Shown here one piece after another: positions 54,028 to 64,000 of a stretch of 64,000 nucleotides of DNA. The stretch spans positions 302,111 to 366,110 of the forward strand of contig ML213510.1 in the NCBI GenBank assembly GCA_004369045.1, given 5' to 3'. The stretch comes from Heliocybe sulcata (Eukaryota > Basidiomycota > Agaricomycetes > Gloeophyllales > Gloeophyllaceae). The number at the start of each line of letters is the position of its first letter. Within the stretch, counting starts at the first letter, position 1. A program made the translations under genes and the position numbers. Under the pieces are notes generated by a model. It was given only the letters and a program-made list of their open reading frames with translations, was not told the origin of the DNA and did no database searches.

Positions 54028-55554
54028 ATGTCACGGTTATCGCCTGTCGACACGAAGCATTCCTTCGTTGACTCCCCGACATTTCCTGACCCGGAGCCCG
54101 AGCTGGGCGGCGTCGAGCAGAAGCGCCCTGCTATCGACTATTCGTCCTTCGGCACCTTCCAGGCGTCTGTCTGGCACCGATTTCAATCTCTCTGGACGCG
54201 GAGGTTTATTCTGAGTCTACTCGCAGGCCAGGTCGTATCGCTCTGCATCACCTGCACGAATGTGACGACCACGGAGCTCGTGAACAGAAATTGGAGCTTG
54301 CCGACGACGCAGACCTGGTTCTTGTACTTTTCCCTCTTCGTCGTCTACACGCCGTACACGATCTATCAGTACGGCTTCAAAGGATGGGGCAAGATGATCC
54401 TCCGCGACGGATGGAAGTACGTCTTCCTCGCTGCGTGCGACGTAGAAGGCAACTTCTTGGTGGTCAAGGCGTACAACTACACGACGCTCCTCTCGTGCAT
54501 GCTGCTCGATGCCTGGGCGATACCGGTGTGCCTCTTATTCTGTTGGGTGTACATGCGCACGCGGTACCACTGGACGCAGTTGCTCGTAAGTTCCTTCACT
54601 GTCACCGTCGCTCAGGTGAGTTGATCGCGTTTAGGGCGTGTTGGTGTGTATTGGCGGCCTGGGACTGCTCGTCGCATCGGATCGGCTCACGGATAAGGAT
54701 TACCCCGCACTGAACATGGCAAAGGGAGACGTGTTCATGATCGTTGGGGCAACGTTGTACGGATTCAGTGCGTATACGCACCCTCCTCTTTTCAAATCTG
54801 AGCCTGCTCACTGACTCGTACCATTACTTGGTTAGCCAACGCAACGGAAGAGTTCTTTGTCCGCCGCTCTCCTCTTTACGAGGTCGTAGGGCAGCTGGGC
54901 ATGTGGGGCACGATCATCAACGGTATCCAAGCTGCGGGCCTTGAGCATAAGGATATGACGCAGGTGACGTGGAGCGGGATGAACAGTGCGTTTCTTATCC
55001 TCCTTTGCTCGCTACGAAACTGACGTGCTATGGCTGTGATTCTGCAGTTGGCCTTCTGGTAGCCTACACCGCAGCAATGTTCATCCTCTACACTGTTGCA
55101 CCGCTCTTGTACCGCATGGCATCCTCCGCGTACTATAACATCAGCTTGTTGACCTCAGACTTCTACGGCTTATTATTTGGTACGCACATCCTATGTCGCT
55201 CCCCGTGCGTATTACTCACTTATATGGACTATCCAGGATTATTCCTATTCGTAAGTATCCGCAATCTTATGTTGTCCCAGAGGATGAGACTAATAAGGTT
55301 TGCTGGCGGCATTTACAGCACTATAAGCCGTTCTGGCTATACTTCCCAGCCTTCGCAGTCGTGATTGCGGGGCTGATAATCTATTTCTGGCATGCGACAC
55401 GTACGTTCCTTCTCCCCTTCTCCTTCCCTTCTAGCAGACTCGTACTCAAATTTATTCTTTTGCAGCGGAGGAGCAAGGCAAGCTTGAGCCCAAGGCGCCT
55501 GCGTATGTCCAGCGGAGAGGCGCAGACCAGGAGCGCGTCGCGGGAGACGTGTAG
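54028..55554 (+). CDS. SLC35F1/F2-type solute transporter (drug/metabolite transporter superfamily)
   Basis: Start ATG 54028 (MSRLSPVDTKHSFVDSPTFP). A polar N-terminus is followed by about ten hydrophobic segments, for example RFILSLLAGQVVSLCITCTN, FLYFSLFVVYTPYTIYQYGF, LLSCMLLDAWAIPVCLLFCW, GVLVCIGGLGLLVASDRLTD, VFMIVGATLYGFSNATEEFF, VGLLVAYTAAMFILYTVAPL, LTSDFYGLLFGLFLFHYKPF and FPAFAVVIAGLIIYFWHAT. The wording (EGNFLVVKAYNYTTLLSCML, SPLYEVVGQLGMWGTIINGI, LLTSDFYGLLFG) is that of SLC35F1/F2/F6 relatives (DUF914). Substrate is unknown for fungal members. Seven exons; small introns near 54585, 54770, 54985, 55180, 55250 and 55400. The C-terminal tail is polar and ends AGDV. Confidence 0.87.
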
Positions 55555-55965
55555 TTCAGATCTTAGGGCTGGGCGATTGAGTGAGTTTGTATATATGTAC
55601 TCCGAGAGAGGAATAGGGGATTTCTTGGTTTTATCGGCGTTGAGACGACTTCATGCTCGTGACTTTCTGGGGTGTGGCTCCGGCTCTCGGGCCGACTGAT
55701 CCTTGTGGCATTTTCCCAAGAAGCCATATGTCGTCAGATAAGTTATCTTCGAGGGCAGAGCTCGATCTATTTCATTTGTCAAGTGCATGGCGAGATGGGT
55801 CATCTGAACAGAAAGTGACAAGTGCTGGGTGGGCCGGTGTTATTTCGGAAGGGAGAGAAAACGGACGCCCGATAGATCCCTAATTTCACTACGAGACATA
55901 TATAACTAGGTATTATCAGAGTCCCTTTACACTCTATCCGCCAGGAGATTGAACCTCAAGATAAT
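55555..55965. other. Spacer between transporter and oxidoreductase genes
   Basis: About 410 bp between two plus-strand genes with no accepted exon. A TATATAA lies near 55904, about 60 nt before the next ATG, and may be its TATA box. Confidence 0.45.
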
Positions 55966-57476
55966 ATGGCCAACCTGAAGCCGCTCGAGCTTAAGTGGGG
56001 TATCATCGCTACGGGACGCATCTCGGGAGACTTCGTCAAGGACCTCCTCGTCGATCCCAAGACGTGCGTGCAATTCCTGTCATTATCCTTTTAATATTAA
56101 CGATGGATATTTAGCCGGGATGTGCACGACGTGACCCACAAAGTCGTCGCGATCGGGTCGCGCAGCGTCGACAGCGCGCAGAAATTTATTGAGACGTATA
56201 TCGGTGGGGACAAGTCTGTGAAGGCGTACGGCTCGTATCAGGGTGTCTATGACGATCCTGTGAGTACCGGACGTCCGCCATTTGAAGGAAGGGTTATGAT
56301 TAATTTATTATGTTGGTCGATGTGGTAGAACGTCGACGCTATCTATATCGGTACGCCTGCACATCACCTAGTCACCCCCACTTCACGCCCTCACACCTCG
56401 CAGGCACCCCACACACCAGCCACTATGAAAACGCGCGAGACGGCATTCTCGCCAAGAAGCATGTCCTCTGCGAGAAGCCTGTCACCTCCAACGCCGCAGA
56501 GCTGCGCTCCTTGCTCGACCTCGCGAAGGAGAACAAGGTGTTCTTCATGGAGGCGCTGTGGACGCGGTTCCAGCCCCTCACGAGGGAAGTCAGGAGGATT
56601 GCAGACTCCGGTGTGCTTGGGGAGCCGGTGTTGATGCATGCGGATCTGGCGTTTGATGCGAATATCGACAGTGAGTATGATGCGGATTTGATCGTAGGCG
56701 AGCAAGAAAGGCTGAAGAATAGATAGATATCCCCAAGACACATAGGATGTTGGATCCGAATCTTGGTGGCGGGGCGTTGCTGGACTTGTGAGTCGACTCC
56801 GACCCTGTGCGAACGACTGGTACTAGCGTTTTTAACAGGGGACCCTATCCAATGATCTGGGTAAGGCTCGAGCATGATATTCCGTACCTCTGGAGTATAA
56901 TAACTGTATTCTCGCAGGCAATTGTAGGCCTCTATGAACACCCGTCTAACGGCTTCGCCGGACCATCCAGCGTCAGCGGGGCGATGGTTAAGACTCCCAT
57001 CACAGGTGTCGACAGCGCAACATCCTGGACTCTCACCTTCGACAAGTCCGGCATGCAAGCGCAAGCGAACCTCACAGTCAGCATGGTCATCCCTTCCAAC
57101 CAGCCCGGCGTGACGATCCGCTACCGCAAGGGCGTGATCAAAGTCGCATCGCCGATATTCTGCCCGAAGTGGTTCGAGGTGCAGTATTTTGATGATAACG
57201 GGAACGTCTGGAAGGAGGAGAAGAGGACTTATGAGTATGTGGGAAGTGGGTGGCATTTCGAGGCGGATGAGGTGGCGAGGTGTGTGAGGGAGGGGAAGCT
57301 GCAGAGTGACTTGTGGGGGTGGGATAAGAGTTTGTTGGAGATGGAGACGTTTGATGAGGTGAGGCGTTCACCCGCGATGTGGAATTAGTTGGCTGAGTGC
57401 TGACGGTAATTGTCGATTGTAGGTAAGGAAGCAGGGCGGGTATGTGTACCCTCCGGGCGTCGAGAAAGTGGTATAA
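55966..57476 (+). CDS. Gfo/Idh/MocA-family NAD(P)-dependent oxidoreductase (xylose/dihydrodiol dehydrogenase-like)
   Basis: Start ATG 55966 (MANLKPLELKWGIIATGRIS). The N-terminal Rossmann fold shows KWGIIATGRISGDFVKD, then KVVAIGSRSVDSAQKF, then VDAIYIGTPHTSHYENARDG and KKHVLCEKPVTSN with the family EKP motif. The C-terminal domain continues FFMEALWTRFQPLTREVRRI, PVLMHADLAFDANI, HRMLDPNLGGGALLDLGPYP, and ends GGYVYPPGVEKVV after a last intron. The ALWTRF and LGGGALLDLGPYP motifs point to the dimeric dihydrodiol dehydrogenase / D-xylose 1-dehydrogenase (NADP) branch. The exact sugar or diol is not predictable. Seven exons. Length near 385 residues fits the family. Confidence 0.88.
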
Positions 57477-58073
57477 AGGCTCTCGGTACATATCGAGTTG
57501 TCACGGAATTTGAGAGTTGACGAGATCTGCTTAAGTACATCTCGTATGTTAAGCCATCGCTTCAGTGTACATGGCCATGATCACAAGCAAGGGCGCTACC
57601 ATACGAGGATCCTCTTCGTCAAGTAGTCGACTGCAGCCTAGAACAGAAGCATCAGTGGCCAGGCCGAGCCCAAGAATGTACGAAAGTAAATGAAGTGGAG
57701 GACGACGGATCGATAATCGTAGTCCGAACCCAGTCTGCTTGATGTTCCGCAAGTCTTCGCAGGAAATGAGTTTACGATATTCGCGTAGACTAGACATAGA
57801 GTTTTTCAGAGGGAATATAACAGGTAGCGAAAACTGCATTTGTGTGTGTCGCAAGTGATCACAGGTCCAGAGGAGACTGCAGAGATCCGACAGTCAGGGC
57901 AATACGCGTGTGACCTGTCGTCACGTCACAGCCCCCGGAAAGCACTTGCCCGCCTGGCGGTAGCTGTTCCCGCCGTCGTTGCTGCCCTCGTCGACGCTGC
58001 GCTCCCCATTCCCTACATTAACCCCCCCGCTACAGCGCACGCTGGCTAAGTCAACTGCTCTACGCAGCCTGGC
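57477..58073. other. Spacer / promoter of the LIM-RhoGAP gene
   Basis: About 600 bp. A minus-strand open frame (57549-57854) has no recognisable features and is not accepted. C-rich tracts near 58010-58040 lie just upstream of the ATG. Confidence 0.45.
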
Positions 58074-61000
58074 ATGAACGACCTGACACCGCAGGTCCGC
58101 GCCCAGGCACAGTCTCCCTTGAATCAGAACCAAAACCGCAGACAGGACGGTCCCTCGTCGGTCTCTATGGCCAACCAACTCCCGCCAGACGTTAATCACA
58201 ATGAGCTTGGCCCGCTTAGCGCACCGCCAACCGGGCCCTCTCGTATTCCCGACAGACCGAATATCCCTACCAGGTCCTCTACTGTCGGTAGCCCCCTCGA
58301 CCTCGACCGTGGTGAGCGCGCTTCACAGGCCTTCCCCATCTCCCAGTCTCGCAGCGAGGATATGAATCACTCTGGCGGCATTCGAGACCCCGGTGTATCT
58401 GCGCCCTCGCCCGCGTTCCTGTCCCCCAGTCGACCCTCGACGCCCAGCAGCTCCCAGCACCACACCCAGTCTCCTACCGGCGACAGTGCTGACGGATCGC
58501 CCCGTCGCCTCAGCATCACTTCGTCTTCTTCTGCGTACTCCGGTGCATCGAGCTTGAATGCCTTGGGCGGCCCCGGATCAACCACCTCGGCGTCTACCAG
58601 CATCGCTTCTGCGTAAGTAGTCTCTATATCCATGTCTCAACGCTGTGCTGGGGTAGCTTATTGGCTGGACCGGTGGTGGCAGCTCGTGTGCGGCGTGCGG
58701 GAAGCCTATGCAGGGAGCGTTTGTGCGAGCATTGGGTGCCGTGTACCACCTTAATTGCTTCAAGTGCATGGTAAGGCGTTTCCCTTCCAGTGTCAGTATA
58801 TTGTGTAACGTTTCCCTCAGGACTGCGGTACAGTGGTAGCGTCCAAGTTTTTCCCTATTGACGGCAAGGATGGCAAGCAGGCGCCGCTCTGCGAGAGGGA
58901 CTACTTCAGCCGTCTGAACCTCATCTGTGCGAAGTGCCAACAGGCATTGCGGGGCAGCTATATCACGGCATGCAGTATGTCTTCTATCCTAACCTTTAGC
59001 GACTGGCAGATGGAACCCTCAATCCCTGTTCACAGACAAGAAGTTCCATGTCGAGCATTTCACGTGCTCGCTCTGTACAACGCTATTCGGACCGCAGGAC
59101 TCCTACTACGAACATGAAGGAGACGTATATTGCCATTACCACTACTCCACACGCTTTGCTACCAAGTGCGCTGGATGCAATAGTGCGATCTTGAAGCAAT
59201 TTGTGGAGATTAACCGGAACATGCGTGACGAGTGCTGGCATCCAGAATGCTATATGATTAACAAGGTTCAAGTTCTCTCCGTGTTGTCCTTACCAATGCT
59301 AACTGGCCTGTAGTTTTGGAATGTCAAGATCGTGTCGCGCAGGTCCGTCAACTCCATTGAACAAGCGGAAGGCCAGGAACTGGAGCCTGCATGGGCTGAA
59401 GAGGAACGTCGAGAGACAGCGACCTCTTTAAGAGAGAAGCAGGTTAGGATGGAACAGCAGGTGTACCGGATATGGACGTGAGTGATGCTTCTATTGTATC
59501 GCGCAGCACCTTCGAATAACTTCCCCAGTGTATTGTCGGCTTTTGAAGAGTCAAGTGCAGCATGTATCTCAGACATGTTGCGGCAGGTCAGTAACGGCCA
59601 GTACCTGGAAGCTATCCGGATGGCAGAGAAGTTTATCCTCCACGTGGAGGTGTTGTTCGCAACGATCGACGATCTGGAGTACTACTTTGCTTCTCTGTCG
59701 GTGAAAGGTCTGTTTCGGGCATCATGGCTTCTATAGCCGTGCCGTAGCTAATCATTCCCATAGGCATGTCTCATGTCCGAGAGGCTCGTATGCTCTGTCG
59801 TAAGACGGTGGACTTGCTAAAATTACTATCGCATACGCAAGAGACCGGAGCGCGGAGGATGGGCATGACGCAGGAGCTTTTAGCTCTCGTAACCGGTCTC
59901 GCTCACTATCTCAAGATCCTGATTCGCATCGCCCTCACGGGCGCGCTGAAGCTCGAGCGGGATTACAACGTGCGCGAGGCGATGACATCCTTCCTGGACA
60001 AGTTGCACCTGCTCGCGGTGCAGGGCGGGAATCCAACTGCTAGGCGGATGATCAAAGGCGCACATGGGGAGTATCTCCCGCCGAGCAGTAGCGGGAACTA
60101 CGGGACGCAGGGCGTGACGTACGGGTTCCGCAGCCTTGCTCCCGAGAACGCCGGGGAGAGCCCGTTCTCGGTCACCGCGACTGGCGGCAAGGCGAACCCA
60201 CCGAGTGATTTGTGCGTGAAGTGCAATCAGACAGTGGAGGAGGATTGTGTGCGGCTCGGCACGTATCAGCGGTGGCATTCGCATTGCGTGCAATGTCAGA
60301 CGTGTGGGAAGGTTGCGGCAGTGCCAGCGACGAAGGAGCAGTCGACGCCGAAGACTGGGGAGGATAAAGATAAGGAGGCAGCCCCGAAGTTGTCGACTGC
60401 CAGACGACCTCCCGCGAATGTTGGCCTATTCGTCTATGACCCGGACTCGATAAAGGAGTTGCCATCTTTCGGAGACGTACCGACTGTCATGTATTGTACC
60501 GAGCATGGACACTCCGGATGTCGAGGCGGATTCCAGCCTGTCTCGAGACTCGAACAGTATGCGTTCCTGTTGAACGTTGCTCTCAGACGGCTGTATATCC
60601 TCTTGAAGAAGCTTGGGGTTGTCCCATCATCGCCAGGTGCGTGCTAGCCAGCTCAGGCTTAGTCGAGCTACATTGATTGAACTCGTAGCGCCCACGCCTA
60701 ATGCAGGCGCTCAACGGTCGGAGCATGACCCATATCGCAATTCAGGGGACATTGTTCCGATGAAATCTGTGCATCTGGATCGGAAGCTGTCCGCGACTGC
60801 ACGACTGCCAAAGAGGTCGACAATAGTGGAGAGTCCCTCGGGCAAGAGTGTGCACCCGAATACACTACATTCGCAGCGATCACAACCCGACTTTGACTCG
60901 CAGCAGCGAGCCCAGGCCCATGCCCTCCAACAAACGCCGTCGGGCTCAACGTACTCGAGTCGGGCTCCGCGGACGCCCGTTCAACAGTATCCCTCGCAGC

Positions 61001-62917
61001 AATATCCTTCTACTCGTCCCTCTCGCGCCGATCTCGGCCAGTTGGATACCAGTGGGCCAAGTCAGATCGTACGACCTCACTTCGCGAGGAGCAATACGGA
61101 GGTGATGATCGTCGATGATTCAGCTCCCAATTCTCCAGCCAATGGTCCGGATGAGCCAATGCCGAGTGTGGAGGACGGGATAACGCTTGCTGATATCCCT
61201 CAACTTGTGGAAGCTGCACAGGCCAGGGAACAACATCGATCATTGCCGCGGCAGACTTCTGTTCCCTATGTCGCGGAATTGAGCGCTCTGGAGCTCGCAA
61301 TTATGAAGCATGCGGCTGTCCTCGCTCTGACGAAATCGCCACTAAAGGATCAGTTTGACCTGGATGAAATCCTGGAGCTGATCGAGGTCAAGAAAAGCGG
61401 GTTCTGGGGCAAACTGTTCAAGGGCGACAACAAAAAGAATGTCAAGAAGAAAGGTGAAACCATTCCTGCTATGTCGGGAGTATCGACTGACGGAGGAGCT
61501 CAGGTGTTTTCGGTGTACCTCTGGAGCTGCTCGTCGAGCGAGAGGGATCAGACTCTTTGCTGGGCGCCTCTCGTGCGACGCTTCGGGTACCCAGCTTCAT
61601 CGACGATGTCGTCTCTGCCATGAGGCAGATGGGTGAGTCTTCTCTTCCCAGTATCAGCATCCCTCTCAAATTCATTGCCTGGTGTCAGATATGTCGATAG
61701 AGGGAATTTTCCGTAAAAATGGAAATATTCGGCGTCTGAAGGAACTAACCGAAGCTATTGACCGAGATCCGTCTTCTGTCGATCTTTCCCAGGATAATCC
61801 TGTGCAATTGGCTGCTCTGTTGAAGAAGTTCCTCAGAGATCTCCCTGACCCGCTCTTAACGTTCAAGCTGCATCGCCTCTTCATCGCTTCGCAGAGTAAG
61901 TAGTGCGTCAGCGTCTTGTCATCATGTACTTAACACGGTCTCTCAGGTCCGTCTGTTGTCCCCAACGACGATGACCGGAAGCGTCTGCTGCACATGGTGT
62001 CACTTCTCCTGCCGAAGTACCATCGGGATACGTCGGAGGTTCTCTTCGTCTTCCTCAAGTGGGTCGCATCCTTTGCTCACATGGATGAGGAAACCGGAAG
62101 CAAGATGGACCTCGGCAATTTGGCCACCGTCATATGCCCTAGTATCTTGTATTCGCGCGGGCGAGATGCTGTGCGGGACGAGAGCTTTGGTGCCATCCGG
62201 GTGGTGACGTCGTTGCTGGAGAACCAGGACGAGTTCTTCACTGTGCCGGAAGAACTATTGCCCATCCTGCAAGACCAAGACTACTTCGCCAACAGTCTTG
62301 ATTTACCCAGCCGAGAGTTCATGAAGAAGTGCGATACCTACATGAGAGTGAAGGCTGGCAGCCGTACGCCTGGCTTGATGTCTCCTACTTTGGCAGGGGG
62401 CTCGCCTTTCTTCAGCAACTCCAACAGTGCCAACGTTGCTAACCTGAGCAGGCCCGCTGATGGTCCTGACTCCCGATCTGCGACTCCAAGGTGAGCATCT
62501 GGTCTCCTCGAGCCAGTCTAAAATTGATTGGCCTGCAGATTTGTCCAGCAAAATCAGGAACGACCGCCGATGAGCAATGCTGCTCCTTCCGAGAACTATC
62601 TCCGCAATGGCTTTTCACGCATCCAGTCACCGCCGACACTAAACCATTCGCCACAGTCATGTCCACCGCCATCCGGTCCCTCATCCATATCACAGAGCCT
62701 TGCGTCGATACAGTCACCGCAACCCAGGAACGCCAATATGCAGAGCGATCTGGAATGGACTGCACAGCGGCCAGCACCCCAGCCTCAAGTGCCCGGTTCT
62801 CCTTCACCTCGGCCACGACCGAACTCGTATGTTGCTAGGAACAGCGGGGAGCATCCGCATGTCCTGCCTCCCAACGGCCATGGGGCACCCGCAGTCCAGC
62901 TGCGACAACGAACATGA
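58074..62917 (+). CDS. LIM-domain Rho GTPase-activating protein (Lrg1/Rga-type)
   Basis: Start ATG 58074. A disordered Ser/Pro-rich N-terminus (about 180 residues) precedes LIM domains: CAACGKPMQGAFVRALGAVY, HLNCFKCMDCGTVV...CERDYF; CAKCQQALRGSYITAC...HVEHFTCSLC...YCHYHYSTRFA; and CAGCNSAILKQFVEI...DECWHPECY. A helical region follows (ISDMLRQVSNGQYLEAIRMA), then a split fourth LIM-like pair (CVKCNQTVEEDCVRLGTYQR, HSHCVQCQTC). The RhoGAP domain is near the C-terminus: MSIEGIFRKNGNIRRLKELT (with the catalytic Arg of GIFRKNG), NPVQLAALLKKFLRDLPDPL, and LGNLATVICPSIL. Family knowledge: Lrg1 and relatives turn off Rho1/Cdc42 to control cell-wall synthesis and polarity. The tail is Pro/Ser-rich, ending QLRQRT. 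About eleven exons. Confidence 0.9.
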
Positions 62918-63339
62918 CTTGCTTGGGGCCTCCGATATCATTTCGCGCATGTTGTTTGGTTTATCGGCTACAAGCACTGCATCGTTGTCCTTTGCACCTT
63001 CATTTTCACATTATCTGTAGTTTACTATTATACGCTGCCCATTAACGCTGTGACACGGACAATCTGCATTACTCATATACCCATCATCGATTTAAGGCTC
63101 ACATCAGGACGAATGAGTATAAGTCGATACTAAGTGCCGAGGAATAATGAAGTTGCTGTACGCATATTTATCTAAGCAGTGTAATGTTCCAAATGGCAGC
63201 AACAGATCAGCGGAACTTACGTCGATGGTTGAATCATACAAGAACAGGCATATGACGCATAGGCATGATGCATATCATTTTGCGAGAAAGAGCAGGTACC
63301 TACAACAAGGGACATAAAGTACAAGTAAAACATGCCAGT
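62918..63339. other. Convergent spacer, LIM-RhoGAP and RPS15
   Basis: About 420 bp between facing stop codons. It is AT-richer than the genes and holds both 3' UTRs. No gene seen. Confidence 0.5.
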
Positions 63340-64000
63340 TTACTTGAGGGGGATGCTGCACGGAGAAGTCAATATATATGAGTCCAGACTGAGGAAGAAA
63401 GGTACACACAATCGAGACGAGTGCGTAGCACCGATACCAGGGCGACCATGCTTGACGGGCTTGTACGAACATGAAAACTCCGCGAGATAGTGGCCAGTCA
63501 TCTCGGGCTTGATCTCAACAGTGTTGAAGACCTGCAGCGGATCTTCAACACCGAACGCCTATGGAAGCCTGACATAGGCGCGAGTACGACTCACCTTGCC
63601 GTTGTAGATACCGACGACGCTGCCAATCATCTCCGGGACGATAATCATGTCACGTAGGTGGGTCTTGACTACAGCAGGCTTCTCATTTGGCGGCGCCTCC
63701 TTCTTAGCTTTCCGGAGCTTCTTGATGAGACCCATGGGCTTGCGCTTCAAGCCCCGCTGGAACCGACGGCGGGCGCGGGCGTGCACGACCTGTTAGATTG
63801 GTTTTACTGCGTGCCTTCCTCTACTGCAATCCGACAGAACTTACCTCCATGAACTATACGATGATGCGGAGTCGTAAGCACAAAATAATAAGTGCTGAGG
63901 ACATGGGGGTGCACACCTCTTCATTGCTCAGATCCAAGAGCTTGTCGAGCTCGATGCCACGGTAGGAGAACGTACGGAACGTCCGCTTCTTCTTGAGGTC
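63340..64000 (-). CDS. RPS15: 40S ribosomal protein uS19 (RPS15), 5' end beyond the window
   Basis: Five exons are visible, from right to left: 63917 to beyond 64000, 63845-63853 (9 nt), 63595-63789, 63410-63531, 63340-63355 (16 nt with stop). Protein: [132 protein letters not shown]. This is the eukaryotic uS19 sequence almost residue for residue; the protein sits in the 40S head and helps pre-40S export. The 9-nt exon restores exactly the residue count found in yeast uS19 at that place. The start codon lies to the right of the window. Confidence 0.95.
63845..63853 (-). other. 9-nt microexon of RPS15
   Basis: TTCATGGAG (Phe-Met-Glu), preceded by acceptor CGTATAG and followed by donor GTAAGT, between introns of 63 and 55 nt. 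Without it the protein would lack three residues that occur in this position of uS19 from other species; the frame would stay open. Confidence 0.85.

Noticed and set aside
57549-57854. Minus-strand frame of 101 codons
   Set aside because: No family resemblance and no intron structure; likely chance in promoter DNA.

Overview
The window looks like nuclear DNA of a filamentous basidiomycete, most likely an agaricomycete (polypore or mushroom class). Genes are dense (about one per 2.3 kb), lie on both strands, and are cut by many 45-65 nt GT-AG introns. The gene set is eukaryotic and fungal: complex I 21 kDa subunit, Zn2Cys6 factor, Hfi1, Sgf73, Lrg1-type RhoGAP, OHCU decarboxylase. One protein (31929-33332) resembles an agaricomycete-specific family that I know only as hypothetical proteins. 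Positions 1-119 are an assembly gap.

Layout. 120-10.6 kb: IPI3 (-), a J-domain protein (+), a complex I subunit (-), a Nup153-like nucleoporin with two RanBP2 zinc fingers (+), and the TFIIH kinase KIN28/CDK7 (-). 11-18.2 kb: a makorin-type ubiquitin ligase (-), HFI1 (+), OHCU decarboxylase (+), a second J-domain protein (-) and TAF10 (-). 19.2-30.5 kb: a Zn2Cys6 factor (+), RPC53 (-), HPT1 (+), mitoferrin (+) and condensin BRN1 (+). 30.7-36.9 kb is the least ordinary part: a small unknown protein, the lineage-restricted protein, and a scrambled membrane-protein region. 36.9-44 kb: LEO1 (+), an ataxin-10 homologue (-), a U2 snRNA gene (+) and a solo LTR. 44.2-51.5 kb: glycogen debranching enzyme (-) head to head with SGF73 (+). 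51.7-54 kb is a small repeat-rich pocket: a protein kinase C-lobe remnant, a complete 276-bp MITE, an AT-rich island and a cluster of inverted repeats. 54-64 kb: an SLC35F-type transporter (+), a Gfo/Idh/MocA oxidoreductase (+), a LIM-RhoGAP (+), and the 3' part of the uS19/RPS15 gene (-), which runs off the right edge.

The genes are mostly housekeeping and form no cluster pathway. Transcription and RNA machinery is strongly represented: three SAGA subunits (HFI1, TAF10, SGF73), the TFIIH kinase, the Paf1-complex subunit LEO1, an RNA polymerase III subunit, a rRNA-processing factor and the U2 snRNA. The most interesting direct observations are the U2 snRNA gene with its TATA box, a 9-nt microexon in RPS15, a 7-nt microexon in HPT1 inside the conserved glycine loop, the intact MITE, the solo LTR, and the decayed kinase. 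Exon boundaries come from reading splice signals and protein continuity by eye; internal boundaries not quoted are approximate.
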